From assembly GCF_033118175.1 (NCBI RefSeq), contig NC_083693.1:29645981-29709980 (forward strand): DNA of 64,000 nt, written 5' to 3'. The DNA is from Dama dama. Lineage: Eukaryota; Chordata; Mammalia; Artiodactyla; Cervidae. The position numbers and the translations under genes were made by a program. Below the pieces are notes generated by a model, which worked only from the letters and a program-made list of their open reading frames with translations, was not told where the DNA came from and did no database searches. Below, piece after piece: positions 42,646 through 53,290 of this stretch (position 1 is its first letter; each line of letters opens with the position of its first letter).

Positions 42646-43181
42646 CCCATGTGTACGTGTCTGAACCCACCACCCCAAATTCCTTGAAACTTACATCAAC
42701 TAAGGAAGGGTAAATACAATCCCAATAACCCCATTATTCATATGCCATGTGCTCAGACAGTTAAACAATTAGCCAATAATCAATAAGCCCGAGGTTACAC
42801 TCCGACAGGTACAGAAATTTTATGGCCTTTCTGGAGGAAGGGGTGATTAGTGTATGTGCTCTCTTAGCTGATGAGTAACCTGGATACGATCTTCAAGGTT
42901 CCCCTGTCCGGAAGGGGTCTTATGCTTCTGTTGTCATTTCCATAGACACTAAACACAGAGTGCAGAGTCCATTGGAGAGGTGGCTGAGCATGGTCAGCAT
43001 GAACAGGCCTAAGATGGAGTCCAGGCCCTATGAATTCTTTCTTCATTCCCCGCTCCTGATGCTCCTAGTTTCTATAACAACCATCATTTATTGTGATATA
43101 TTGTACCCTAGCCCTCCGGCCACCCACATGAGAGAACGCTATCAACCTCTGGGTTACAAAATTCATAATGCATTATAAAAT

Positions 43182-43640
43182 TCAGGGTCCACAAAGCACA
43201 ACTATCAAGGCAACTATAACAGTTTTAAATACAGTTTTCCACCAATCGCCCTTCACCCAAGATAGGACCAAAGTCCAGAAAGGAATGTTTTCATTTGACA
43301 TTGCTTTTACCTGGTTTTTCATGCCATCTAAAGCAGTCAATACATTGCCAGATAAGTCAGGAGTGTATACACAACATTCAACCTTAATTATAGAACAGTT
43401 CCCTCCTTGAGCAGCTCTGAGTATGTCCAAAGCCATTCTATTATGAATTACCACTTTTCTCATTTGCATTTGCTCTTCATTTAAGGTTTGGATGGCTTTT
43501 GTTCTATCTAGGAGGGCCTGTTTTGTGAAATTAGTCAAGGCCTCTACTTTAATCATAATATCTGTTGTCCCTATAGAGGGTACGAATAAGGCAGCAATAT
43601 ACTCATACCATCGAAACACAGGTCTTGTCCACCTAGCCTG
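43182..43640 (-). pseudogene. Endogenous retroviral env transmembrane subunit, partial
   Basis: An open stretch of about 145 codons encodes a heptad-like helical region, an NRMALDIL motif and the CX6CC motif (Cys, six residues, Cys-Cys) of gamma-type envelopes, then a tryptophan-rich segment and a hydrophobic membrane anchor near the end. The surface subunit and the fusion peptide region are largely missing, so it is not a functional envelope. It is an old genomic copy. Confidence 0.8.
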
Positions 43641-43876
43641 TAAATAAGGTAGATTTACCGGGGCTTGTTGTAGGTTAGGCTTTTGTTACACTGGCATTTA
43701 TATCAAATGTAACCCCGTGACCTGAGTCTATTGACTGCAGGTCTTACACCAAGAGAGCAAGGAGAGGTTATGATTGACAAGAGAGAGGAAAGTCTCTTTT
43801 TGTCATCCCAGAAAAGAGCAGAGTGGTTTAAAATCTCCTTGGCAGAGTGGTGACACCCGCCAAGGACGTCCATCTA

Positions 43877-44210
43877 TCACTGACAGAGGATAGCCCCACA
43901 TACCCAGCAGTTGGAAGTGTTGTGGAAGTCTGCGTAGGAATGTGCCCATGAGATGAAAACATTGTCCTGAGTTGAAACAGAAGTTAAATTCAAAATCACG
44001 TTGATGACGCCAAGCAGTAGGAGTTGATTGTGCAGCTTCATCCTGAGGGGGCTCGTCCGGGATCTTCTTTTCCTTCTTCTTAAGGATGGTCTTAGTCTCT
44101 CGAGGGTCAGCGGGGTCCCTCTGTGCAGTCCACTCAGCATTTTCTGGGTCTGCGTGGTATGTTCTCTTCACCCTCGTATGATGGATCAAGGGACAATACC
44201 TGCAACTTTA
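43877..44210 (-). pseudogene. Retroviral integrase C-terminus overlapping the env start
   Basis: One frame (to 43803) begins HHTRVKR and continues Glu/Pro-rich to a short basic tail, as at the end of gammaretroviral pol. The overlapping frame begins env with a leader-like hydrophobic segment and an NCWVCG motif, the CXXC of gamma-type surface subunits. This pol/env overlap is the usual gammaretroviral arrangement. The env frame then breaks off. Confidence 0.7.
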
Positions 44211-44827
44211 ACTCCTCTTTGTAGATCTGTGCCTTCCTCTTCGACACCCGGTAACCTGCTTCCATCAGCAGCTGGAGCAGTGCATTTGTCCCTTTCCAGC
44301 ATTTTTCTCGGCAGCCAGCAGCAGGTCATCCATGGATTGTAGGAGCCAACATCCATACTCTTCTGGATGGAATGAGTTCAGGTCAGAAGCCAAGGATTCC
44401 CCAAAGATGGCTGGGGAGCTCTTAGACCCTTGCGGGGGAGTCCAGATGAGCTGTTGTTTGGTGCCCCCGACTGGATCTTCCCATTCAAAGGCAAAGATGG
44501 GCTGTGATGCTGGAACGAGGCGAGGCATATGCAGAAGAAGGCATCCTTGAGATCTAGGCGAGTATAAACTTTAGTCCTCGGCGGGAGGAGGCTAAGTAAG
44601 GTGTAGCGGTTTGGAACAGTGGGGTGTAAAGTCACAGTAGCCTGGTTGACTAGCTTGAGATCTTGTCCAGGCCTAGAGTCCTGTCCTCCTTCCTTTTTGA
44701 CTGGCAGGATCGGCGTATTCCAAGCCGACTGGCACTCTACTAGAATACCTGCTTCTTTCAATCTATTGATGTGGGGCAGTATGCCAGCTCAGGCCTCTAT
44801 CCATAGCGGGTACTGGCACTTTCTAAG
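44211..44827 (-). pseudogene. Retroviral reverse transcriptase fragment, frameshifted
   Basis: Frames 44378-44761 and 44265-44528 together cover the fingers and palm of a gammaretroviral RT (SAWNTPILPVKK, YTRLDLKDAFF, PPQGSKSSPAIFGE, and MDDLLLA where YVDD is normal). A frameshift joins them and the catalytic motif has Met in place of Val and Ser before it. The RNaseH and most of the integrase are absent. Confidence 0.8.
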
Positions 44828-45331
44828 TCAGGACTACTTTCCTTTAGGATTGACTGGTTGGATCTCCTTGCAGTCCACGGGACTCTCAAGAGTCTTCTTC
44901 AGCACCATAGTTTGAAAGCATCAATTCTTCAGCGTTCAACTCTCTTTATGGTCCAACTCTCACATCCATACATGACTACCGGAAAAACCATAGTTTTGAC
45001 TAGACATGACACTTATTAGCTGGGCAAGAAACTTCTCTGCAGGTAGTAATAGCACTTTACCTCTTGGGGTTTTGGTGAGGATTAAGTGAGGAAATACATG
45101 AAAGGTCAGGTGGCTGGGCTCTAGGCACAATAATCATTTTATCACTGTCCTTACAGGCAGCCCGGGGCTTCCAGTCTCTGTCTCAGCTTGCCTCTCCCTT
45201 CAACCCCAGACCTGAGCCTCCTGCCCAAGACCCTAGGGCTCAGTGATGTGATGAATGTTTAACAATCCACAGGTGAGAGGGATGTGGGGAGCTTGAGGGG
45301 TTTGTGTTGATTTAGCTTCTTCCCATCTCTA

Positions 45332-45473
45332 CAGAGTCCATGGAATTCTCCAGGCCAGAATACTGGAGTGGGTAGCCTTTTCCTTCTCCAGGGGATCTTC
45401 CTAACCCTGGGACTGAACCCAGGTCTCGCGCATTGCAGACAGATTCTTTACCAGCTGAGCCATAAGGGAAGCC
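45332..45473 (-). mobile_element. Partial Bov-tA SINE with target-site duplication
   Basis: The reverse 3'-part-only Bov-tA (CAGGCCAGAATACTGGAGTG to AGCCATAAGGGAAGCCC) is flanked by CTTCCCATCTCTA on both sides (about 45321-45333 and 45476-45488). Confidence 0.8.
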
Positions 45474-45654
45474 CCTTCCCATCTCTAGGGTGTAAATAAC
45501 CCCTCCGATCTGAATTCAAGCTACCAAAGGAAGAGGAGTTGGGAAGAGACAGTATCTACCTAATAGACCTGATGGTGCGCAGAACTGAAGGGCCATGAAT
45601 ACTGGTCAGAAGCGGGAACATAATGGAGAAGTGCTGAATAAAATGTAGCAAATC

Positions 45655-45875
45655 ACACACGCGTGTGCTAAGTTGCTTCAGTTGTGTCTGATTCTTTGCA
45701 ACCGCATGGACTGTAGCCCGCCAGCCTCCTCTGTCCATGGAATTCTCCAGGCAAGAATGTTGGAGTGGGTTGCCATTCCTTTCTCCCAGGGATCTTCCTC
45801 ACCCAGGGATCGAACCCGCGTGTCTTATATCTCCCGCGTTGGCAGGCGAGTTCTTTACCACTAGCTCTTAACACA
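45655..45875 (-). mobile_element. Bov-tA SINE, reverse orientation
   Basis: GTGTGCTAAGTTGCTTCAGT to TTCTTTACCACTAGCTC. The terminal portion is eroded. Confidence 0.85.
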
Positions 45876-45879
45876 CTGA

Positions 45880-47374
45880 CATGAAATGATCGCCAAGGTA
45901 GATTCAGTGCAGGAGAACACCTCCATGCATGGTTTGCTACAATTTTGTGCCTTAAGGGAAAAAAGATTACAGATCTGTGTTTGCCCAATTATGCAGAGTA
46001 TTTCTGGAAAGATTCACGAGGAACTCCTTCCCATGGGATATACTTCTCAATTCGGGCCATGCCAACTAATATAGTTTAAAAAGTCCAAGAAAGTACAGGC
46101 TGATGTCCAAGTGGGGCCTCATCAGAGAGGAATGAAGAGGATGCCATTGATGGTGTTCAGCTGATCCAAGACGCCGGGCATGCTGGGGGCTGTGAACCGG
46201 GGTCACAGGCAGGGTGAGCCACCGCGTAGCCAATCACTCACAAAAGAAGTGGGAACACAGGAGAGGGGGCAGCTAATACTGGCTTCCCATCACTGCAGCT
46301 GTCAGGTCTAGGGACTCCAACCTGGGCAAGTATTCCATCTAGTCACTCCCTCTACAGCCATTTTTATCATTTGTTACAAACCCAGACCCTTCCATCTTTA
46401 CTACAGGTTTCCAAACTTTGGGGGGAAAAGAAAGAAGCGGGAACATAATTAGGAGTATTATGACCTTTGTATTTTACATATTTGAGTTAATCGTAAACAT
46501 ATATAATTTAATTTTTTATCATGGCTATGTTTTCCTGCTATTTGGAAATACTGACTCTAAAGGATCCCTTTGGCTGTTTGGTTGCACAAACACTTCTTTG
46601 CTTTCCTTTAATTTACTTTAACTCTGTGGCAAACTTCCAATATTCCGTCTCTCTTCAGACCGTGGGAACTCTGTGGCAGAATTCACATGTTGAATGGACT
46701 GAGGACCATTAGGTCACCAAAGTATCAAGTGGTCACTGGGAGCTGACATTTCTGCTGAAGCAGCCCTAACTTACTCTGGTTTGTCCTGATGATAACCAGA
46801 GGGCTCAAAGTGGAAATGATACAGGCCTATCTGAAGATACTCTTCTCTACTAGCCTTTCTTCTTCTTTTCTTTTTTTTGGTCCAGTAAGTGAGTAAGTCA
46901 GAAATTACTAAAATTCAGAGTTTTAAATTTTCTCTATTTTTCAATTCAACAAATACTTATTGAATACCTCCTGGGTGATAACTTTTAGCAGGGGAAAATT
47001 AAAACTTGTTTGGGGCTAGGCGGATTGTTCTGTATGTCTGGTTTATATTCTGATTTATGGGGAAAAAATAATGGCTATGCTTAGCAAATGGTTTGTGAAA
47101 TTCCTGGAATTTTAAGTCAGCTCTCCCAAGTGGGTACCAGTCGGCTCCAGAAGCCCGCCGCTGCCACGTTGTATGCCCACTCTCCCAGGAGACGTGGGGC
47201 CCGGCCTCTGCCTACCTCCCCGATGAGGGGGCACTTGGGGAACACTGTGTTTATGCAGGGGCCGTCTCTGGGGTTCCATAGGTGGGCTGTATTCGGACCC
47301 AGGGCTCTCACTCCTGGCCCCTTGGCCTGCCACTCAGACTCCTTCGGGATTAAAAGGCACAGGCTTTGAAATCG
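45880..47374. other. Non-coding sequence, nothing recognised
   Basis: Mostly AT-rich, single-copy-looking intergenic sequence with a GC-richer patch at about 47120-47340. Frames up to about 90 codons are short and unsupported. Confidence 0.4.
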
Positions 47375-47500
47375 GGCACACCTGGTTCATTCAGACTCTG
47401 GATCCAGCCTTTAAGAGCTGAGTGACCCTCAGCAAGTTATTTAATCCCAAAGAAGCTCATTTTCCTCATCTGTAAAATAAGGATAAGAATTTTATTAGAA
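47375..47500 (-). repeat. MIR remnant, reverse orientation
   Basis: GAGTGACCCTCAGCAAGTTA and CATTTTCCTCATCTGTAAAA are the inverted MIR core. Confidence 0.8.
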
Positions 47501-47591
47501 TTCTAGTCTAACAGAGTTGGATTTTCCTTAAAAACTGTTTATTGAGTTATACCTGACATGCAACAAACTATATATAAAGTCTGTAAGTTCT

Positions 47592-47715
47592 GGACTTCCC
47601 TGATGGTCCGGTGGTTAAGAGTCTGGTCTTCCAGTGCAGAGTGTGGATTTGATCCCTGGTCAGGGAACTAAGATCCCACATGCCACATGGCCCAGTCAAT
47701 AATAATAATAACAAC
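47592..47715 (+). mobile_element. CHR-type SINE
   Basis: GGACTTCCCTGATGGTCCGG to an (AAT)n tail, flanked by TAAGTTCTG (about 47584 and 47725). Confidence 0.85.
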
Positions 47716-47927
47716 AGAAGTCCATAAGTTCTGACACATATATGTTCATGTAACCATCTCCACAATTAATATAATAAACATATCTGTCACCTCAAAAGTT
47801 TTCTCATGCCCTTTCATAATCCCTCCCTCTTGCCCCTCTCTTTCCAATCAGGTCTCCTTTTTCATTCATTCATTCTCCTCACTGAAGCCAGAGCAAAACG
47901 GGACACAAACACCTCCCCCATGCCCAA

Positions 47928-47955
47928 CACACACACACACACACACACACACAAC
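47928..47955 (+). repeat. (CA)n microsatellite
   Basis: About 13 uninterrupted CA units, a likely polymorphic marker. Confidence 0.9.
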
Positions 47956-48410
47956 ACCTCTCCCTCCCAGGTTTCCTGCTGTCCTCAGGATGGCCTCCAA
48001 CCTATCCCTGCCTCTGAGGCCCTAGCTGTCCGCCACCTCCCAGATCTCAGCCTCCACTCCTGTCCTCAGCTAGCTGCAGGCCCTTGGTGTGCCCAGTTCT
48101 CACTCTGACTGGCCTCCCAGCCTCTGCACGAAGTGGCTGATTCCTTGATGAGTGACTAGGTGGCACTGATTCAGGAGGTCTTTCCCCACCACCTACAAAC
48201 AAGCTCAAAACCCCTAAACTTGCAGCACCAGCTCTGCCTACAGATGGATTTGGGAGTCGAAAACAGAAGGGTCTCTTCTAGTCTAAGAGGATGGTGTGGT
48301 AGGTGGGAGAAAGACCAACTGGACTAGGACGATGCTAACAACAATGACCTAACATTTATTCAGCTCACACCATGGGCACTATCCTCAGTGCTTCCTGTTC
48401 CTGGGAACAA
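47956..48410. other. Non-coding sequence, nothing recognised
   Basis: C-rich sequence without identifiable repeat or gene. Confidence 0.4.
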
Positions 48411-48766
48411 ATTCTTTTTTTTTTTTTTTTTCAAACCTGTATGCTACTATTTTTCACTAATTTTATCTTTTGGTTGTGTTGGGTCTTTGTTGCACTGTGG
48501 ATTTTTTTTCCCTCTAGTTTCAGGGGTTGGGGTCTACTTTAATTTCAGTGCACTGATTTCTCATTGCGGTGGCTTCTCTTCATACCATGGGCTCCAGGGC
48601 GCTTGAGTTCAGTAGTTACAGACCCCGGGCTCTAGAGCACTGCCTCAGTAGTTTCACATGGGTTTAGTTGCTCTTCAGCATGTGGAATCCTCCTGCATTG
48701 GGAACCTAAGCCATGTCTCCTGCTTTGGCACGTGGACTCTACCACTGAGCCAACAGGGAAGCCCTG
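48411..48766 (-). mobile_element. SINE2/CHR-type SINE, reverse orientation
   Basis: A long poly(T) at the left, then the inverted body, ending GAGCCAACAGGGAAGCCC. CCTGTATG occurs at both ends. Confidence 0.8.
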
Positions 48767-48784
48767 TATGTTTGTTTTTTTTAA

Positions 48785-49450
48785 ATAGAAGTATATCAAG
48801 CCTAGAGAAAAATACAAAAAAAACAAATCATAAATGAGGAACTTCACTGAAGCTTCACAAAGAACACACTGTGAAACCAGCACCCAGTTGAAGAAAACAA
48901 GCATTCTCAGCACCGGGAACCCCACCCCGGCCCCTTCTTCTCTGTCTTTCTAGGCCGACACCCACCGTCCCAGCTTCTAAAACCATACGTCCATTTTGCC
49001 TGTGTTTGAAGTGGCAATAAATGAACCCATACAACCTACATGGTTTTCAGCCTGGCTTTCTATGCCTGGCATTGTGTTTCTTAGATATCTCCACATTGTT
49101 ATATGTAGTTGTAGTTCTTTCTTGTGGCTTTGTAGTATTCCAGGGTACTTATTTATTCGTGTATTCCCTTTTTTAAAGTGTGTTTTTTTTTTAATGTGGA
49201 CCACTTTTTAAATCTCTATTGAATTTGTTGCAATATTGCTTCTGTTTTTTTTTATGTTTTGGTTTTTTGGCCACGAGGCATGTGGGATCTTAGTTCCTCG
49301 ACCAGGGATGGAACTTGCGCTCCCTGCGTTGAAGTGTGGAGTCTTAACCACTGAACCGCCAGGAAGGGCCCATGTATTCCCTTCTTGATGGGCATCTGGC
49401 TATACCCAGTTTTGGGTGATTACGCATAGCGCTGCTGTTAACGTTTTTTG
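48785..49450 (-). mobile_element. Old L1 3' sequence, reverse, with a CHR SINE inside
   Basis: CCACATTGTTATATGTAGTT, GGCTTTGTAGTATTCCAGGG and CTTGATGGGCATCTGGCTAT are the inverted L1 end. A reverse CHR SINE sits at about 49240-49370. Confidence 0.65.
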
Positions 49451-49904
49451 TCCCCGCCTTCCAGAGGACATGTACACTCCTTGGCATCAGTGAGTCACAG
49501 GATAAGCGTGCACTAACTCCAGTGGACTCCACAGCTTCCCACCAGCTGTGTACAGGGCTCTAGATTAACTGCTAATCCCGAGGACAGCCCTCTGCATGCA
49601 ACGTGCTGGGCGGCGGCGCCTCTTCCCCGCTAGCTCAGCGAGCTCCCCACTGTGCGATGCTGGGCCAGCCCCTCTACTTGCTGTCCTGGTCTCTGGACCT
49701 GAGCCCCACCAATCAGAGGTGCTGCTAGGAGCCTGTCTCTTCATGGAAGGCCAGCAGGGGCTGCAGCCCCAGGCCCAGTGCTGCCAGACTCCTGAGAACA
49801 GTCTTCCTTGTGACCCGGTCAGCTGTTTTAGGCTTTCCATCCTCCTGTGGAGCCTCCCAGGTAACCCTTTAGTAAGCGTCTGGGTCAGTTCTGTCGTTTG
49901 CAAT
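49451..49904. other. Non-coding sequence, nothing recognised
   Basis: Frames of about 110 codons on both strands at 49565-49916 are mirror frames in GC-rich sequence. No family is recognised. Confidence 0.4.
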
Positions 49905-50070
49905 CAAGAACTTTGATTCAAGGAAGCTGTTTTAATCCTATTTCACAGATGAGGAAACTGAAGCAGAGAGAGGTTAGGTATGTTGCCCAAGGCCACAGAG
50001 CTGGCAAGCGGTGAAGCCAGGATTCAAACCCAGTTTACCTCCCATTCAGGGCTCTCTTCACATCTCTATG
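49905..50070 (+). repeat. MIR remnant, well preserved
   Basis: CTATTTCACAGATGAGGAAA, CCCAAGGCCACAGAGCTGGC and GGATTCAAACCCAG follow the forward MIR consensus. Confidence 0.85.
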
Positions 50071-50114
50071 ATAAGTGTGTTCCCATACACTATTCTTACA
50101 ACTAGGAAGAAATT

Positions 50115-50397
50115 GAAAGTCGCTCAAGTCGTGTCCGACTCTTTGGGACCCTGAATTCTCCAGGCCAGAATCCTGGAGCGGGTAGCCTTTCCCTTCTCCA
50201 GGGGATCTTCACAACCCAGGGATTGAACCCAGGTCTCCCGCATTGCAGGTGGATTCTTTACCAGTTGAGCCACAAGGGAAGTCCAAGAATACTGGAGTGG
50301 GTAGCCTATTCCTTCTCTGGTGGATCTTCCCGACTTAGGAATTGAACCGGGGTCTCCTGCATTGCAGGCAGATTCTTTACCAACTATCAGGGAAGAA
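50115..50397 (-). mobile_element. Tandem partial Bov-tA SINEs, reverse orientation
   Basis: One Bov-tA (50115-50283) is followed directly by a second copy of its core-to-head part (50285-50395, again AAGAATACTGGAGTGGGTAG to the promoter head). Confidence 0.8.
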
Positions 50398-50524
50398 GGA
50401 GGCACTAAATGGCACACTCAGGCTCACATGAGGAATCAAGAAGCCAGGCCCCACGACCCCCTCCCACAGAGCCCTCAAGCCTGGAGTGGGTGTGGAGCTC
50501 CGTGCACGTTGAGAAACAGCAGAG

Positions 50525-50680
50525 GTGTCCATTCATTCACTCATGAATAATCATTTAATTGGCAGGAAAAGTGGGTCAGGCGCTGTGGTAGGCACAGCAA
50601 AAACAGCAGCAAAAAATAGTTTAAAAAAAAAAAGAGTTTGATGTTACAAACATGATGATGTCAGTTTGACAAGCGCCATG
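50525..50680 (+). repeat. Possible L2/MIR-type remnant
   Basis: CATTCATTCACTCATGAATA, GGCGCTGTGGTAGGCAC and GAGTTTGATGTTACAAACAT recall the L2-type 3' end. It is weakly preserved. Confidence 0.35.
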
Positions 50681-51960
50681 AGAAACAGGGAAGGGCAGGG
50701 AAGGTCTGAGAGCAACATTTGTGCAGACTCTCCTGAAGTGAGGGAGTGAGGAAGGCCTGAAGACAGGCGGAGGGGATGGCCAGGGCCAAGGCCTGGCCCG
50801 GCCTGGAACCTGAGGCCTTTCTGGGACCACAGGAACCCAGAGCAGCTCAGCGGGGTGGGGCTGGGGCTGGAGTGGGTGGCTTGACAGGAGAGGATTGTCA
50901 CCCTGAGACTGTGGCTCGGGGAGGGGCCTGACAGGCAGAGTCCGCTGCCCTGGGCTGCCAACCTGTGCCAAGTCACTTGCAACACCAGGTGGTATTACCA
51001 TATCACTTGCCAGTTTGGCACAGACCTTGGACCCAGGATTCCTCCTAGTCTTGCAATATCATCGCGCACTTTAAACAGCAGATGGGTTGGTTGACACTTC
51101 CTAGGGTCAAGGAAGGGAGCCAGTTGGTGGAAAAGAGGCAGGGAGAGGCTGGGGAAACTCAGCCAAAAAGAGAGGAAATTTCAGCAGAAAACACCCAGAA
51201 GTGCCCAGGCCAGCATCTGAGTGGGAGCCACTTCCCGGTGGAGCAACTGTACCTGCTGGACACACAAAAGAAGTTCCAGACAAGCTGGCTCAGCACTCAG
51301 CAGATCAAATCCTACCTTGCTTCAGTTTAGATAAGCTCTTTCCTAGCAAGAAAGGCTTACCTCCCAGGCCACACATGTTGCCATCTATGGCATGCAGCTA
51401 CCCTCTGCCTGCCAGCCAGAGTGAGATTTGTGAGGTCTATGGCCAGCTGAGGAGCCACTTGGAGGCTCAGAGAGGGGGCCCAGTGTTGAGTGCTCGGGTC
51501 TGGGTGGCGAGAGGAAACCTTCACTCCCAGGTTGCCCAGGGCTAAGGCAGTGACCTTCTGCAATGGGTTCTCTGGCTTGCGGCTATCTCTTGACCTCCAG
51601 TTTCACTGCCAGTTCATAAGGGTCGAGGAATGGGGTATGAGAAGGTTCCTTGTCCCTCCCACCTCAGGACCCAAGCAGGAAGAGGCACGCTGAGTCACCA
51701 AGCCATAACTGCAACCAACCAGGCCTCACACAGGCCAGCAGAGGATGGAGCTGCAGTAGCTCCAGGTGTGGCAGCCTCCTGGGTTCTCCTCTCTGTTGCC
51801 ACGAGAGAGGCAGGAGCATCATGGACCACCAGTAGCATCACCAAGCCCCAGTCTAGTACCTCCACTCTTCAGTGCCTGAGTCAGGCCTAGTTGGTAGATA
51901 TTTTGAATATCATCTGAGCCTGGGGAGTCCATGGAGCCAGTCTTTGAGAAATTTACCTGG
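50681..51960. other. Non-coding sequence, nothing recognised
   Basis: GC-balanced intergenic sequence upstream of the RPLP1 pseudogene. No repeat or gene is recognised. Confidence 0.4.
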
Positions 51961-51963
51961 CTC

Positions 51964-52460
51964 CCTTTCTCAGCTGCCACTAAGGTGCTCAGTCCCTTGG
52001 AGGAAGCTCGGATCGCGCTGCAGTGAGGTCCCTCACTTCACCCCGTGTCCAGCAGCTTGCCCAGCAGTGCATGCTTCATGTTTGCTTGTATCAGGGCCTC
52101 CATCTGGAAGCTCGCCTGCATCTAACTCACCCTGCACAACGGGGTGACGGTCACGGAGGAGCCAGGCCCTCATTAAGCGGCTGGTGTAAACATTGACCCT
52201 TTCTGGCCAGGACGGTTTGCCAAGGCTCTGGCCAGTGTCGACACTGTGAACCTCACGTGCAGGGCAGGGGCTGGTGGGCTTGCCCAGTGCCTGGGGCTCA
52301 GCTGCAGGAGTTCCTGTGCCCTCACCAGCTGAGAAGACAGCTGAGAAAGAGGGGCCTGAGGAGTCTGATCATGACATGGGCTTTGGGCTTTTGACTGAAC
52401 CTCTTTTGTAACACGTTCACTAAAGAGCTGAACTCTTAAAAAATAAAAAAAGAATAAAGT
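51964..52460 (+). pseudogene. RPLP1: RPLP1 processed pseudogene (60S acidic ribosomal protein P1)
   Basis: An intronless, apparently full-length copy of RPLP1 mRNA. The 5' UTR is recognisable (CTTTCTCAGCTGCCAC at 51965 on). The initiator ATG is AGG at 52093, and the next codons, A-S-I-W-K-L-A-C-I, run into a TAA. The middle keeps GTGACGGTCACGGAGGA and CATTAAGCGGCTGGTGTAAA. The end encodes the P-protein tail EESDHDMGFGLF (Asp changed to His). One lost T shifts the stop codon. The RPLP1 3' UTR (ACACGTTCACTAAAGAGCTG) and an A-rich tail follow. It is non-functional by a lost start, stops and indels. Confidence 0.88.
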
Positions 52461-52502
52461 ACAAATTGACCACTACCTCCTCCTCCTGTCTATTATGTCA
52501 GT

Positions 52503-52623
52503 GAAGTCGCTCAGTCGTATCCGACTCTTTGTGACCCCCGTGGACTGTAGCCTACCAGGCTCCTCCATCCATGGGATTTACCAGGCAAGAATACTGGAGT
52601 GGGTTGCCATTTCCTTCTCCAGA
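52503..52623 (-). mobile_element. Bov-A type SINE with target-site duplication
   Basis: The Bov-A part only, reverse (GAAGTCGCTCAGTCGTATCC to TGCCATTTCCTTCTCC), flanked by ATTATGTCAG at about 52493-52502 and 52624-52633. Confidence 0.85.
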
Positions 52624-53112
52624 TTATGTCAGCTGTGCCTTTATTCCCTCAATCTGTCAAAGGCATATTATCACCAATACAGGAGATAACCTTCAACCTA
52701 CCCTCTCAGAGGTGTGGCCAGATGCTAGGTGGCAGGAGTTCTCAGGAGGCCAGGCTGATATCAGTATTGAAAAAAAACAGTCAGGTTAGCTCCTGAGAAA
52801 GCCCAAAGCTCCCATGTCTCCCGGGAAGCATGAAGTCCCTCTAAGACCCCAACTCTCGGCCAGGCCCGCGTGGCCAGAAGTCCTCACCCCAGTCCTGGCC
52901 AAGTGCCGACTCCTGCCACTGTGCCTTCGGGGCCTCTCCATGGCCCTGATTCTGGGGGGCGTGAGTTCCAGGCTGTGTTCCCTGCGCTTCTGGTCCCAAC
53001 AATCACACATTCGTTCTCTGGTGCCTTCAAACCCCTCAGTGTAAGGGAAGCTTCACTTTCCAGATTCCACTGCTTCCCTACCCCTACTTTATCCAGTGGT
53101 GGCCCCTAGGTG

Positions 53113-53290
53113 TACGCTTCCCTGGTGGCACAGACGGTCAAGAGTCTGTCTGCAGTGCAGGAGACCTGGGTCCAATCCCTGGGTTGGGAAGATCCCTTGG
53201 TGAAGAGAAAGGCAACCCACTCCTGTATTCTTGCCCTGAGAATCTCATGGACAGAGGAGCCTGGCGGGCTGCAGTCCATGGGGTGCATTG
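53113..53290 (+). mobile_element. Bov-tA SINE
   Basis: GCTTCCCTGGTGGCACAGAC to GGGCTGCAGTCCATGGGGT. It lacks the final piece. Confidence 0.85.

Larger units (their letters stand above)
42539..44827 (-). mobile_element. LINE-mobilised copy of an endogenous gammaretrovirus-like RNA
   Basis: Minus-oriented, 5'-truncated in pol, with large internal deletions, ending in U3-R, an AATAAA (42573-42568) and a poly(A) tail (poly-T to 42552). An 18-bp duplication TCAGGACTACTTTCCTTT lies at 42521-42538 and 44828-44845. A provirus would give two LTRs and a 4-6 bp duplication. A poly(A) tail after R, no U5 and a long duplication instead indicate reverse transcription of viral mRNA by LINE enzymes. Frames are broken, so it cannot make virus. 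Confidence 0.85.
41786..45006 (-). mobile_element. 5'-truncated BovB fragment, host of two later insertions
   Basis: The BovB 3' region on the minus strand is found in three pieces: 41786-41795, 42242-42538 and 44828-45006. The 11-bp duplication TGACACTTATT at 41775-41785 and 45007-45017 bounds it. Internal insertions at 41796-42241 and 42539-44827 each carry their own duplication. Confidence 0.85.
41705..45120 (-). repeat. MIR remnant split by a nested retroposon stack
   Basis: The left piece ends GGGCTGTGACACTTATT (41785) and the right piece resumes at 45018 with AGCTGGGCAAGAAACTTCTC. Joined in thought they give the usual inverted MIR order. The intervening 3.2 kb is a BovB fragment with two further insertions. 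Confidence 0.65.

Noticed and set aside
42521..44845. Retroviral segment as a normal provirus
   Set aside because: It has a poly(A) tail after R, an 18-bp duplication and only one truncated end, none of which fits integrase-mediated insertion.
46080..46200. Possible processed gene fragment (GATGCCATTGATGGTGTTCA)
   Set aside because: Could not be matched to any known gene on either strand.
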